64,000 bases of DNA from Xanthomonas sontii (GTDB lineage Bacteria; Pseudomonadota; Gammaproteobacteria; Xanthomonadales; Xanthomonadaceae), in NCBI RefSeq assembly GCF_040529055.1, contig NZ_CP132342.1:3284001-3348000 (forward strand), read 5' to 3'. The notes beneath the pieces were generated by a model. That model did not search any database. It was not told the origin of the DNA and was given only the letters and a program-made list of their open reading frames with translations. Positions 41,342 through 50,233 of the stretch are shown piece after piece. The position numbers and the translations under genes were made by a program. The stretch's first letter is position 1. The number at the start of each line of letters is the position of its first letter.

Positions 41342-41370
41342 GGCCCCTCCGCAAGGAGGGGCCTTTTTTT
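41342..41370 (+). terminator. Intrinsic terminator after fliC3
   Basis: Stem GGCCCCTCC / GGAGGGGCC, GCAA loop, then T7. It immediately precedes the fliD promoter. Confidence 0.93.
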
Positions 41371-41382
41371 GACGCCCTGGAT

Positions 41383-41400
41383 GCGGCACAGGATTTGCAT
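41383..41400 (+). promoter_or_regulatory. Sigma-54 promoter for fliD
   Basis: GCGGCACAGGATTTGCAT: GG 41385-41386, GC 41397-41398, ten bases apart. The predicted start lies about 100 bp before fliD. Confidence 0.82.
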
Positions 41401-41512
41401 GGCACGGGGAGCCGTCGCAACGCGCAGGCGCCGCTCAAGAAGCGCTCCCGCGCGCCGATACTCCCCTCAGCCGCTGGCGCACCGCGTGCCGGCCACCTCA
41501 AGGACCGCCACC

Positions 41513-42835
41513 ATGTCCACCACTGGAATCGGCTCAGGCCTGGACATTCCCAGCTTCGTCGCCAAACTGGTGGCGAAGGAACGCCAGCCGCAGGAAGACC
41601 GGATCAACCGCGACGGTACCGCTTCCAGCGCGCAACTGTCGTCCTTGAGCACGATCAAGAGCGCGCTGTCCAACCTGCAGACGGCGATGAGCACGGTGTC
41701 CGACAGCGCCGACAAGGGCGCCTACAAGGCGACCATCGACGACGGCGCCGGCTATACCGCCACCGTGACCTCCAGCGCCAACGCCGGCAAATACGGCATC
41801 GAGGTGGTGAAACTGGCGCAGTCGCAGAAACTGACCTCGTCGGCCTACGCCAGCGGCGCCGTCGTCGGTGGCGGCACCCTGACCATCGCCTACGGCAGCA
41901 CCACGCTCAACATCAACGTCGATGCCGGCAGCAAGCTCAGCGACGTGGCCGCCTTCATCAACAAGGCCGCCAACGGTGCCGGCGTGACCGCCAGCGTGGT
42001 CACCGCCGACGATGGCGACCATCTGGTGCTCAACGCGGTCGACACCGGCACCAAGGGCGCCCTGACCATCACCACGTCCGGCGGCGACGGCGGCCTGGCC
42101 AAGCTCACCTACCCGCCCGGCAACAACGGCGGGCTGACCCAGACCATCGCCGCCGCCGACGCGGTGGTGAAAGTGGACGGCTTCCAGCGCACCTCCAGCA
42201 GCAACACCATCGCCGACCTGGTGCCCGGCGTGGCCATCAATCTCACCAAGGCCGTGGCCGGCACCAGCTTCAATCTCAACATCACCAACGACAACACCCC
42301 GCTGAAGGCCAATCTGACTGCCCTGGTCAGCGCCTACAACTCCGCCAACAGCGTGCTCAAGTCGTCCAGCGCCTACGACGCCACCAACAAGAAGGCCTCG
42401 CCGATGACCGGCGATGCGATGGTGCGCGGCCTGCAGCAGTCGCTGCGCCGGCTGGTCAGCGACAACGTGAGCGGCCTGATGGCGATGGGCGTGACCATCG
42501 ACAAGGACGGGGTGATGAGCTTCGACAGCGCCAAGTTCGACACCGCGGCGGCCGCCGATCCGTCGGCGGCCAAGACCCTGCTCGGCAACAACGGCAGTTT
42601 CGGTACCGGCATGAGCACGCTGCTGAAGAGCAACCTGGACAGCACCAGCGGCACGCTGACCCAGCGGACCGACGCGATCAACAAGCACATCGCCGACCTG
42701 ACCGACCAACTCGGCGATCTCGACAAGCGCATGCAAGCGCTGAGCGACCAGTACACCGCGCGCTTCACGGCGATGGAGACGCTGGTGACGCAGATGCAGA
42801 GCGTGAGCGACGGTTTGGCCAAGCAGTTCAAATGA
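41513..42835 (+). CDS. fliD: Flagellar filament cap protein FliD (HAP2)
   Basis: Cap protein of 440 residues that folds flagellin at the filament tip. N-terminal MSTTGIGSGLDIPSFVAKLV and the C-terminal coiled coil ending RFTAMETLVTQMQSVSDGL are typical FliD. The start at 41513 follows an AAGGACC-like site; upstream in-frame codons lie in the promoter region. It has its own sigma-54 promoter, so the cap is expressed before the FliA-dependent flagellins. Confidence 0.96.
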   Translation: MSTTGIGSGLDIPSFVAKLVAKERQPQEDRINRDGTASSAQLSSLSTIKSALSNLQTAMSTVSDSADKGAYKATIDDGAGYTATVTSSANAGKYGIEVVKLAQSQKLTSSAYASGAVVGGGTLTIAYGSTTLNINVDAGSKLSDVAAFINKAANGAGVTASVVTADDGDHLVLNAVDTGTKGALTITTSGGDGGLAKLTYPPGNNGGLTQTIAAADAVVKVDGFQRTSSSNTIADLVPGVAINLTKAVAGTSFNLNITNDNTPLKANLTALVSAYNSANSVLKSSSAYDATNKKASPMTGDAMVRGLQQSLRRLVSDNVSGLMAMGVTIDKDGVMSFDSAKFDTAAAADPSAAKTLLGNNGSFGTGMSTLLKSNLDSTSGTLTQRTDAINKHIADLTDQLGDLDKRMQALSDQYTARFTAMETLVTQMQSVSDGLAKQFK

Positions 42836-42983
42836 CGCACAGGCGGCCGCGCGGCTCAAGTCGAGACGCGTGGCGGCCGATAGAAAGAGTATCGACAGTC
42901 ATTACGGATTGGCCGCAGCAACCGCAGCGTCGCCGCTCACCGGCGCGGCGCGGAGGCCAGCCGATCCACCCGAGGAGTTTTCC

Positions 42984-43403
42984 ATGTACGGTTCCAGCCG
43001 CCAGTACGCCGAGCAATATCGCAAGATGGGCATTTCCACCAGCGTCACCGATGCCGATCCGCACAAGCTGGTCGCCATGCTGTTCGCCGGCGCCTGCCAG
43101 CGCATCCGCCAGGCCCAGGCCTGCCTCGCGCAGGGCGACCAGGCACGCAAGGGCAAGGCGATCGGCGAGGCCTGCGCCATCGTCGGCCATCTCAACGGCT
43201 CGCTCGACCACGAGGCCGGCGGCGAGATCGCCGGCAATCTGTCGGCGCTCTACGACTACGTGATGCACCGGCTGACCGAAGCCAACCTGCACAACGACGA
43301 TGCCGCGCTGACCGAAGCGCTGGAACTGCTCAGCGAGATCGACGCGGCCTGGGCCGCCATTCCCGCGCAGCAGCGCGAACTGGCCACGGCGAACGCGTCG
43401 TGA
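42984..43403 (+). CDS. fliS: Flagellin export chaperone FliS
   Basis: Four-helix chaperone of 139 residues that keeps flagellin unpolymerised. Family motifs: YRKMGISTSVTDADPHKLVA MLF at the N-terminus and LYDYVMHRLTEANLHND. A GAGGAG site precedes ATG 42984. It overlaps the next gene by four bases. Confidence 0.95.
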   Translation: MYGSSRQYAEQYRKMGISTSVTDADPHKLVAMLFAGACQRIRQAQACLAQGDQARKGKAIGEACAIVGHLNGSLDHEAGGEIAGNLSALYDYVMHRLTEANLHNDDAALTEALELLSEIDAAWAAIPAQQRELATANAS

Positions 43404-43699
43404 ACATCCAGCTCGCCGACCTGCACAACGACCTGCACGAGTTGCGCGAGGTCCTGCGTGGCGACGACTACGCGCTGGCCCAGGCCATGGTCGCCGACCA
43501 CGCGCGGCACCTGCAGGCGTATCTGCAGCAGGACGGCGCCGACCGCTCGCGCGAGGCATTGAAGCCGTTGCTGGCCCTGCAGCAGGCGGTGACCGCGCAG
43601 ATGCGCATGGAGCGCGACCATGCCGCGGCTTGGCTGCGCAGCAGCCGCCAGTCCAGCCACGCCGCGCGGCTCTATTCGCAGGCCGGAATGCTGGGATGA
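43400..43699 (+). CDS. FliT-like small helical protein
   Basis: A 99-residue, wholly helical protein beginning at a GTG that overlaps the fliS stop (GTGA). Position directly after fliS is where fliT, the chaperone of FliD, normally lies, and size fits. Sequence similarity cannot be judged by eye. The C-terminus overlaps the next gene by four bases, so the fliS-this-PilZ trio is tightly coupled. Confidence 0.7.
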   Translation: MNIQLADLHNDLHELREVLRGDDYALAQAMVADHARHLQAYLQQDGADRSREALKPLLALQQAVTAQMRMERDHAAAWLRSSRQSSHAARLYSQAGMLG

Positions 43700-44274
43700 A
43701 CACCGGCTCGGACGGCGCGGCGCAGCACCCGGCCGACGCCGAGCTGTTCCACGACACCCTCAGTTGCGAACTGGCGCTGCCGGCGGATTTCCGCCTGGGC
43801 AACGGCGCCGGCCGGCTCGCTGCCGGCGAAGCGCTGTTGCGCAGCCTGGCGCAGATCGAGGATCTGCGCGGCGAGGACGGCAGCGACGACCGCAGCGAGT
43901 CCACCGCGCAGACCCAGCGGATGGAGGCCAAGCTCGACCTGATGCTGGTGCTGCTGGGCCGGCTGGCCCGCCAGCACGAGGATGCCCTGCCGCTGCGGCC
44001 GCTGTGCTGGTCGCGCCGGGGCGTGCGGCTGGAGCTGGGCGCGCGCTCGGGCGCCGCGGCCGGCGCCGCCGGCCTGCTGCGCCTGCAGCCCTCGGACTGG
44101 CTCCCGGACCACCTGGAACTGCCGGTACGGGTGCTGGCCGAGGCCGCCACCGCGGGCGTCGTGCAACTTTGGCTACGGTTCGAGACACAGCCGCCGGGCC
44201 TGGAAGAGGCCGTGGAACGCCACCTGTTCCGGCTGCACCGCCGGCAGATCGCCGACAGCCGGCGCGCGCGCTGA
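43696..44274 (+). CDS. PilZ-like domain protein
   Basis: A 192-residue protein. It contains a helix (QTQRMEAKLDLMLVLLGRLA), then a beta-rich part (PLCWSRRGVRLELGARSG and LELPVRVLAEAATAGVVQLW) and ends with FRLHRRQIADSRRAR. This layout matches the PilZ-type proteins encoded in xanthomonad flagellar clusters, but the canonical RxxxR and D/NxSxxG c-di-GMP motifs are not complete, so ligand binding is doubtful. Overlaps the FliT-like gene by four bases. Confidence 0.65.
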   Translation: MNTGSDGAAQHPADAELFHDTLSCELALPADFRLGNGAGRLAAGEALLRSLAQIEDLRGEDGSDDRSESTAQTQRMEAKLDLMLVLLGRLARQHEDALPLRPLCWSRRGVRLELGARSGAAAGAAGLLRLQPSDWLPDHLELPVRVLAEAATAGVVQLWLRFETQPPGLEEAVERHLFRLHRRQIADSRRAR

Positions 44275-44365
44275 GCCGGCACACCGCCCCCCGGACCGCC
44301 GCGGCGAGGTTGGCGGCGGCGGGCGGCTCGGCTAATGTGCGGCTCTGAATAGAAGGACCTGCACC

Positions 44366-44998
44366 GTGCGAGTCATCATCGTCGACGATCACACCCTGGT
44401 ACGCGCCGGCCTGAGCCGGCTGCTGCAGACGTTTGCGGACGTCGACGTGGTCGCCGAGGCCAGCAACGCGCAACAGGCCGTGGACCTGGCCACCCTGCAC
44501 CGCCCCGACCTGGTGCTGATGGACCTGTCCCTGCCGGGGCGCAGCGGCCTGGACGCGCTCACCGACGTGCTGCACAGCTCGCCCAAGACCCGGGTGGTGA
44601 TGATGTCGATGCACGACGACCCGGTGCATGTGCGCGATGCGCTGGACCGTGGCGCCACCGGCTTCGTGGTCAAGGACGCCGCCCCGCTGGAGCTGGAGCT
44701 GGCGTTGCGCGCGGCCAGCGCCAACCAGGTGTTCCTGAGCCCGCAGATCTCCTCCAAGATGATCGCGCCGATGCTCGGCCGCGAGCGCCCGGTCGGCATC
44801 GCCGCACTGTCGCCGCGGCAGCGCGAGATCCTGCGCCAGATCGGCCGCGGCCAGAGCAACAAGGAAATCGCCTCGGACCTGGGCATCAGCGTCAAGACCG
44901 TCGAGACCCACCGCGCGCGGATGATGGAATCGCTGGGCTGCCGCCGCGCCAACGATCTGGTCCTGCTGGCCGCACGCCACCAGGGCGAGCTGAGCTGA
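44366..44998 (+). CDS. LuxR/NarL-type two-component response regulator
   Basis: A 210-residue regulator with a receiver domain (Asp53 in LVLMDLSLPG; VDDHTLVRAGL at the N-terminus) and a C-terminal LuxR helix-turn-helix (LSPRQREILRQIGRGQSNKE, then SVKTVETHRARMMESL). It starts with GTG. The HisKA_3 kinase at 17930-20032 is of the class that normally phosphorylates such regulators, though it is 24 kb away. The cognate kinase is not in the adjacent genes. Confidence 0.95.
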   Translation: MRVIIVDDHTLVRAGLSRLLQTFADVDVVAEASNAQQAVDLATLHRPDLVLMDLSLPGRSGLDALTDVLHSSPKTRVVMMSMHDDPVHVRDALDRGATGFVVKDAAPLELELALRAASANQVFLSPQISSKMIAPMLGRERPVGIAALSPRQREILRQIGRGQSNKEIASDLGISVKTVETHRARMMESLGCRRANDLVLLAARHQGELS

Positions 44999-45026
44999 AC
45001 TGGGGACGGCATCCCGACACGGGACA

Positions 45027-45043
45027 TTGGCATGGCGCTTGCC
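45027..45043 (+). promoter_or_regulatory. Sigma-54 promoter upstream of rpoN2
   Basis: TTGGCATGGCGCTTGCC: GG 45029-45030, GC 45041-45042, ten bases apart. The predicted start near 45054 would leave a leader of about 210 bases before rpoN2. Confidence 0.72.
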
Positions 45044-45265
45044 TTAATCGGTCAGCAGGCGTGACGCTTCCGCCGGACCCCGCTGCATCAGGCATTTCGC
45101 CGTCGACTGTCCGGCGCCCACGCGCCGCATGTCGGGAAATCCCTGACACCCTGTCGGGAATTTGACTACCCTACTCAGGAACACCCCGATTCTGTTACCG
45201 TCGGGCGACAAGCACTATGCGTTCCACGGGCGCCAGAGGGTTGGCGCCGAACCGAGGAAGTCCGC

Positions 45266-46669
45266 ATGAAGCCGACCGTTTCCGCCCAACTGGGCCAGCA
45301 ACTGCATCTGACCCCGCAACTGCTGCAGTCGATCCGGCTGCTGCAGCTCGATGGCATGCAACTGGAACTGGAAATCCGCCGCGCGCTGGAGACCAATCCA
45401 TTGCTTGAGTTGGAAGAGCCCGAGGGCGTGATCGAGCCGGTGGTCAAGCACGAGGATGCGGCGCTGGAAACCGCGGCATTCGACGAACTGCCCGAATCCT
45501 CGATGTGGGACATCCCGGCCGCCGGCTGGAACGACGGCGAAGACGACCGCATGCAGCGCATCGCCGCGGGCGAGTCGACCGATCCGCACCTGCGCGTGCT
45601 GCAGCGGCTGGCCCTGGAACTGCCGGCGGCGGAACTGGCGGCGGCCGCGTTCTGGCTGGAACACTGCGACGATGCCGGCTACCTGGACGGCGCGCTGGAT
45701 ACCCTGCAGCAACTGGCCAGCGCCCGGCTGGGCCTGTCGGTGGCGCAGGCCGAAGCCGTCCGCCAGCGCCTGCTGCACGGCGACCCGGGCGGCCTCGGCG
45801 CCTGCGACCTGCGCGAGTGCCTGCAGGCGCAGCTGAGCGACCTGCCCGGCCGCGTGCCCGGCCGCCACCTGGCCGCGCGCATCCTCGCCGGCGACCTCGA
45901 CCTGCTCGCCAGCCACGACTACGCCCTGCTCGGTCGCCAGCTCGACGCCGAGACCGACGACGTGCGCGAGGCGGTGCGGCTGATCCTGTCGCTGCAGCCG
46001 CGGCCCGGCGACTGCCTGCAGCCGCAGGATCTGGGCCATGTCCTGCCGGACGTGGTCGCCTGGCACGCCGACGGCACCTGGCGTGTCGCGCTGAACCCGG
46101 CCACCACCCACCGCGTCACCGTCAACCCGATGCACGAGCGCGCCCTGGCCGAGGCCGGCGACGCCGCGCAGCCGCTGCGCGAGATGCTGCAGGAAGCGCG
46201 CTGGCTGACCCGCGGCCTGTCGATGCGCTACGAGACCCTGCTGCGCACCACCCGCGCCATCGTCGAGCGTCAGTCGGCGTTCCTGGTCAAGGGCGAGGAA
46301 GCGATGGCGCCGCTGACCCTCAAGGAAGTGGCCGAGGCGATCGGCATGCACGAGTCGACCATTTCCCGCATCACCACCGGCAAGTACCTGCAGACCCCGC
46401 GCGGCACGTTCGAGCTGAAGCACTTCTTCGCCGTGCGCCTGGAAGGCGCGGCGGTGTCCGGCCAGGCGGTGCGCGCCATGGTCCGGCGCCTGATCGAATC
46501 CGAGCCGGCGGGGCGGCCGCTGGCCGACGAGGCCATCGCCGGGCTGCTGTCGCGACAGGGCGTGAACGTGGCAAGGCGCACTGTCGCCAAGTATCGTGAA
46601 CAATTGGACATCGCTCCCGCACGCGAACGCCGCCGCGGCAGCAAACCGCTGCTGGCCCGTGCGGGCTAA
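45266..46669 (+). CDS. rpoN2: RNA polymerase sigma-54 factor RpoN (flagellar copy)
   Basis: Alternative sigma factor of 467 residues. The N-terminal Gln-rich activator region reads LGQQLHLTPQLLQSIRLLQL; the core-binding and DNA-binding parts follow, ending with the RpoN box ARRTVAKYREQL. The cluster location next to fleQ matches the rpoN2 copy of xanthomonads that serves flagellar genes; a second rpoN is expected elsewhere in such genomes but is not in this window. It recognises the GG-N10-GC sites listed here. Confidence 0.95.
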   Translation: MKPTVSAQLGQQLHLTPQLLQSIRLLQLDGMQLELEIRRALETNPLLELEEPEGVIEPVVKHEDAALETAAFDELPESSMWDIPAAGWNDGEDDRMQRIAAGESTDPHLRVLQRLALELPAAELAAAAFWLEHCDDAGYLDGALDTLQQLASARLGLSVAQAEAVRQRLLHGDPGGLGACDLRECLQAQLSDLPGRVPGRHLAARILAGDLDLLASHDYALLGRQLDAETDDVREAVRLILSLQPRPGDCLQPQDLGHVLPDVVAWHADGTWRVALNPATTHRVTVNPMHERALAEAGDAAQPLREMLQEARWLTRGLSMRYETLLRTTRAIVERQSAFLVKGEEAMAPLTLKEVAEAIGMHESTISRITTGKYLQTPRGTFELKHFFAVRLEGAAVSGQAVRAMVRRLIESEPAGRPLADEAIAGLLSRQGVNVARRTVAKYREQLDIAPARERRRGSKPLLARAG

Positions 46670-46684
46670 GGAAAAACGACGCAT

Positions 46685-47068
46685 ATGAACAAACTGTCCG
46701 TGCTTCTGGTCGACGACCACGAAGGTTTCATCAACGCCGCCATGCGCCACTTCCGCAAGCTCGACTGGATGGAAGTGATCGGCAGCGCCGCCAATGGCCT
46801 GGAGGCCATCGAGCGGTCCGAGTCGTTGCGCCCGCAGGTGGTGCTGATGGACCTGGCCATGCCCGAGATGGGCGGTCTGCAGGCCACGCGCCTGATCAAG
46901 ACCCAGGATCAGGCACCCTACATCGTGATCGCCAGCCATTTCGACGATGCCGAGCACCGCGAGCACGCCATGCGCGCCGGTGCCGACAACTTCGTCAGCA
47001 AGCTGTCCTACATCCAGGAAGTGATGCCGATCCTGGAGGGACTTCGGACCGAAGGAGTGCCGGCATGA
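46685..47068 (+). CDS. Single-domain response regulator (receiver only)
   Basis: A 127-residue stand-alone receiver with acidic pocket VDDH and phosphoacceptor Asp56 in VVLMDLAMPEMGG; the conserved Lys (SKLS) is near residue 106. It has no output domain. Its stop overlaps the start of fleQ by four bases (ATGA), implying a shared role, possibly modulating FleQ or RpoN2 activity. Confidence 0.93.
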   Translation: MNKLSVLLVDDHEGFINAAMRHFRKLDWMEVIGSAANGLEAIERSESLRPQVVLMDLAMPEMGGLQATRLIKTQDQAPYIVIASHFDDAEHREHAMRAGADNFVSKLSYIQEVMPILEGLRTEGVPA

Positions 47069-48549
47069 GCGAATCGCGGATCCTGGTGATCGATGACGAC
47101 GCGGTGCGCGCCGAGCGGACCGTCAGCCTGCTCGAATTCATGGACCTCAACCCGCGTTGGGTCACCGACGTGGCCGACGTCCAGCCCGGCCGGCATCGGC
47201 AGACCGAGTGGATGGCGATCCTGGTCGGCGGGCTCGACGACCAGGACCAGGCCGATGCCTTCTTCGGCTGGGTGGCGCGCAGTTCGCTGCCGCCGCCGGT
47301 GCTGCTGCTCAACGGCGATGCGCAGGCCTTCGCGCAGCGCCATGGCCTGCACGAAGCCAACGTGTGGCAGTTGGAAGCGCCGCTGCGCCACGCGCAGCTG
47401 GAAACCCTGCTGCGCCGCGCCAGCCTCAAGCGCCTGGACGCCGAGCACCAGGCCGGTGCCGCGCAGGACAACGGCCCGACCGGCACCAGCGCCGCGGTGA
47501 CCCGCCTGCGCCGGCTGATCGACCAGGTCGCCGCCTTCGACACCACCGTGCTGGTACTGGGCGAGTCCGGCACCGGCAAGGAAGTGGTGGCGCGGGCGAT
47601 CCACCAGCAGTCGCCGCGCCGCGACGGTCCGTTCGTGGCGATCAACTGCGGCGCAATCCCGCCGGATCTGCTGGAAAGCGAACTGTTCGGCCACGAAAAG
47701 GGGTCCTTCACCGGCGCGCTGAGCGCGCGCAAGGGCCGTTTCGAGATGGCCGAGGGGGGCACCCTGCTGCTCGACGAGATCGGCGACATGAGCCTGCCGA
47801 TGCAGGTCAAGTTGTTGCGCGTCCTGCAGGAGCGCAGCTTCGAGCGGGTCGGCGGCAACGTGACCATCCGCTGCAACGTGCGGGTGATCGCCGCGACCCA
47901 CCGCAACCTGGAAGAACGCATCGCCGGCAACCAGTTCCGCGAGGACCTGTTCTACCGGCTCAACGTGTTCCCGATCGAGATGCCGGCGTTGCGCGAACGC
48001 AGCGACGACCTGCCGGCGCTGGTGCACACCATCGCCGCGCAACTGGCGCGGACCGGACGCGGCGAAGTGCGCTTCTCCGAAGAGGCCTTGCAGGCGCTGC
48101 GCAGCTACGAGTGGCCGGGCAACGTGCGCGAGCTGACCAATCTGGTCGAGCGCCTGGCGGTGCTGCACCCGGGCGGTCTGGTGCGGGTGCAGGACCTGCC
48201 GGCACGCTACCGCGGCGACTTCGCCTCGTCCATCGACGTCTCGGCCCCGCCGGCGCCGATCGCAACGGATCCGCGGCGGGTGCCCAACGTGGTCGACCTG
48301 CACGTCGGCGGCAAGCCGGGAACGGACGCGGATGCCCCGGCCCAGGCCGCGGCGACGCTGCCGGAAAGCGGCCTGGACCTGCGCGGGCACATGGCCAACA
48401 TCGAGCTGGCGCTGATCAACGAGGCGCTGGAGCGCACCCAGGGCGTGGTTGCGCATGCGGCGCAGCTGCTGGGCCTGCGGCGCACCACCCTGGTCGAGAA
48501 GCTGCGCAAGTACGGCATCGACCGCGACCAGACCGAACTGGCTAGCTGA
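47065..48549 (+). CDS. fleQ: Sigma-54-dependent flagellar master activator FleQ
   Basis: Enhancer-binding protein of 494 residues. The N-terminal FleQ-type domain (about 1-125) begins like a receiver (VIDDDAV) but lacks a clear phosphorylation Asp. The AAA+ domain has Walker A GESGTGKE (166-173), the sigma-54 contact loop GSFTGA (213-218), and LLLDEIGDM. The C-terminal Fis-type helix-turn-helix (VAHAAQLLGLRRTTLVEKLR) binds DNA. FleQ homologs bind c-di-GMP, linking this gene to the GGDEF/EAL proteins nearby. Confidence 0.94.
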   Translation: MSESRILVIDDDAVRAERTVSLLEFMDLNPRWVTDVADVQPGRHRQTEWMAILVGGLDDQDQADAFFGWVARSSLPPPVLLLNGDAQAFAQRHGLHEANVWQLEAPLRHAQLETLLRRASLKRLDAEHQAGAAQDNGPTGTSAAVTRLRRLIDQVAAFDTTVLVLGESGTGKEVVARAIHQQSPRRDGPFVAINCGAIPPDLLESELFGHEKGSFTGALSARKGRFEMAEGGTLLLDEIGDMSLPMQVKLLRVLQERSFERVGGNVTIRCNVRVIAATHRNLEERIAGNQFREDLFYRLNVFPIEMPALRERSDDLPALVHTIAAQLARTGRGEVRFSEEALQALRSYEWPGNVRELTNLVERLAVLHPGGLVRVQDLPARYRGDFASSIDVSAPPAPIATDPRRVPNVVDLHVGGKPGTDADAPAQAAATLPESGLDLRGHMANIELALINEALERTQGVVAHAAQLLGLRRTTLVEKLRKYGIDRDQTELAS

Positions 48550-48560
48550 GCCGGCGCACG

Positions 48561-48586
48561 GCGTCGGGTGCGGCCGCACCCGACGC
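48561..48586. terminator. Perfect 26-bp palindrome after fleQ
   Basis: GCGTCGGGTGCGG and its exact reverse complement, adjoining without a loop, 11 bp past the fleQ stop. A terminator stem is likely, but no T run follows. Confidence 0.5.
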
Positions 48587-48741
48587 GCCCCTTGTCCCTC
48601 GGAACGCCACGCCCTCTTCCCTTTCCTCGTCACCTGCCGGTCCGACGCGGGCGCTGTCGCAGCGCGCGCGCTCGCGGCGGCCAAGCCAGGTTTCGCCTGC
48701 ACCGCATCCCGATCGGCACCGCCGGCAGTGGACAGGCACCT

Positions 48742-48758
48742 TTGGCATGTGGCTTGCT
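48742..48758 (+). promoter_or_regulatory. Sigma-54 promoter of the glycosylation operon
   Basis: TTTGGCATGTGGCTTGC region: GG 48744-48745, GC 48756-48757, ten bases apart. Start of the aminotransferase is 70 bp downstream. Confidence 0.82.
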
Positions 48759-48826
48759 TCACGTTTCCACAGCACCGGGCGGCACGTTCCGCACCGGGGA
48801 CTTCCACCCGTCGCCAGGCAGGTCCC

Positions 48827-50011
48827 ATGTCCATCCCCGTCACCAGTCCGCTGCTGCCGCCCCTGGAGGCGTTCGTCCCCTACCTGGAGCAGATCTGGCG
48901 CAGCCGCATCCTGACCAACGGCGGCGACATGCACCGCGCACTGGAGAAGGCGCTGGCCGAATATCTGGGGGTCAATCACCTGGCACTGCTGACCAACGGC
49001 ACCCTGGCGCTGCTGACCGCGCTGCAGGCGCTGCGCATCACCGGCGAGGTGATCACCACGCCATACTCGTTCGTCGCCACCGCGCATTCGCTGCTGTGGC
49101 GCGGCATCAAGCCGGTGTTCGTGGACATCGATCCGCAGACCATGAACCTGGATCCGCTCAAGATCGAGGCGGCGATCACCCCGCACACCACCGCGATCAT
49201 GCCGGTGCACTGCTATGGCACGCCTTGCGACACCAGCGCGATCGAGCGTATCGCCGATACCTACAACCTCAAGGTCATCTACGACGCCGCGCATGCGTTC
49301 GGGGTCAAGGACGCCGGCGGCTCGATCCTGCGCCACGGCGACCTCAGCGTGCTCAGCTTCCACGCCACCAAGGTGTTCAACACCTTCGAGGGCGGCGCCA
49401 TCGTCTGCCCGGACGCCAAGACCTACCAGCGCATCAGCCGCCTGAAGAACTTCGGCTTCGTCGACGAGACCACGGTGGTGGCCACCGGCATCAACGGCAA
49501 GATGAGCGAGATCAACGCCGCCTTCGGGCTGCTGCAACTGCAGCACATCGACGACGCACTGGCGCAGCGCGGGGCGATCGACGCGCAGTACCGTCGGCGC
49601 CTGGCGCAGGTGCCGGGGATCCGCTGCCTGGCGCCGCGGGAACCGGGACTGTCCAACTACGCCTCGTTCCCGATCCTGGTCGAGGACGCCTTCCCGCTGG
49701 TGCGCGACGAACTGCACCGGCTGCTGCGCAGCCACGACATTCTGGTGCGCCGCTATTTCTACCCGCTGATCAGCGACTTCCCGATGTACCGCGGCCTGCC
49801 CTCCTCGGCCCCGGCCGGCCTGCCGGTGGCGCGGCAGATGGCCGAGCGCGTGCTGTGCCTGCCGATCTTTCCCGGACTGGCGGCCGAGCAGGTGGACGCC
49901 ATCGTCGACCTGATCGCCGCGGCGGGCGGCGTCATGCCCGCGCGCCCTTCCTCTTCCGCTAGCATCACCGCCCCTCCCTCCTTCGCCCAACCCGTGGAAC
50001 CCGCAGCATGA
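48827..50011 (+). CDS. DegT/DnrJ/EryC1/StrS-family sugar aminotransferase (VioA-like)
   Basis: PLP-dependent aminotransferase of 394 residues acting on nucleotide-linked keto-sugars. Family features: YDAAHAFG at 152-159 and the PLP-binding Lys182 in SFHATKVFNTFEGG. The most likely product is a 4-amino-4,6-dideoxyhexose nucleotide (viosamine or a relative), as in the flagellin glycan islands of Pseudomonas syringae and xanthomonads; the exact sugar is inferred. Start ATG 48827 follows the sigma-54 promoter. The last 20 residues are Ser/Pro/Ala-rich. Its stop overlaps the ACP gene by four bases. Confidence 0.9.
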   Translation: MSIPVTSPLLPPLEAFVPYLEQIWRSRILTNGGDMHRALEKALAEYLGVNHLALLTNGTLALLTALQALRITGEVITTPYSFVATAHSLLWRGIKPVFVDIDPQTMNLDPLKIEAAITPHTTAIMPVHCYGTPCDTSAIERIADTYNLKVIYDAAHAFGVKDAGGSILRHGDLSVLSFHATKVFNTFEGGAIVCPDAKTYQRISRLKNFGFVDETTVVATGINGKMSEINAAFGLLQLQHIDDALAQRGAIDAQYRRRLAQVPGIRCLAPREPGLSNYASFPILVEDAFPLVRDELHRLLRSHDILVRRYFYPLISDFPMYRGLPSSAPAGLPVARQMAERVLCLPIFPGLAAEQVDAIVDLIAAAGGVMPARPSSSASITAPPSFAQPVEPAA

Positions 50012-50232
50012 GCCAAGACACGTTTATCGAGAATTTCCTGTCCGCGACCGATTTTCAGAATCCGGTCGAGGTGACCATGGACACGGTGCTGCGCGAACTG
50101 CCGGAATGGGATTCGCTGGCCGCACTGGGTGTGATCGTGATGTTCGATACGGACTACGGCAAGACCATCACCGGCGAGCACCTGGCCGCCGTGGTCACCC
50201 TGGGCGATCTGTACAAGCTGACAGGGGCGTAA
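50008..50232 (+). CDS. Acyl carrier protein (dedicated)
   Basis: A 74-residue carrier with the phosphopantetheine site Ser36 in ELPEWDSLAALGVIVM. It is shorter and more divergent than housekeeping AcpP (which carries GADSLD), so it is a pathway-specific carrier. It lies between the aminotransferase and the KAS III gene, suggesting that it carries the acyl group to be attached to the amino sugar. Confidence 0.9.
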   Translation: MSQDTFIENFLSATDFQNPVEVTMDTVLRELPEWDSLAALGVIVMFDTDYGKTITGEHLAAVVTLGDLYKLTGA

Positions 50233-50233
50233 C

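Noticed and set aside
41534..42859. Long reverse frame opposite fliD
   Set aside because: Antisense shadow of the fliD reading frame; composition mirrors the sense codons.
42870..42900. Possible FliA site before fliS (GCCGATAG with a CAAG-like -35)
   Set aside because: The -10 is good but the best -35 is TCAAGTCG at 12, not 11, bases; spacing and sequence are both off compared with the other sites.
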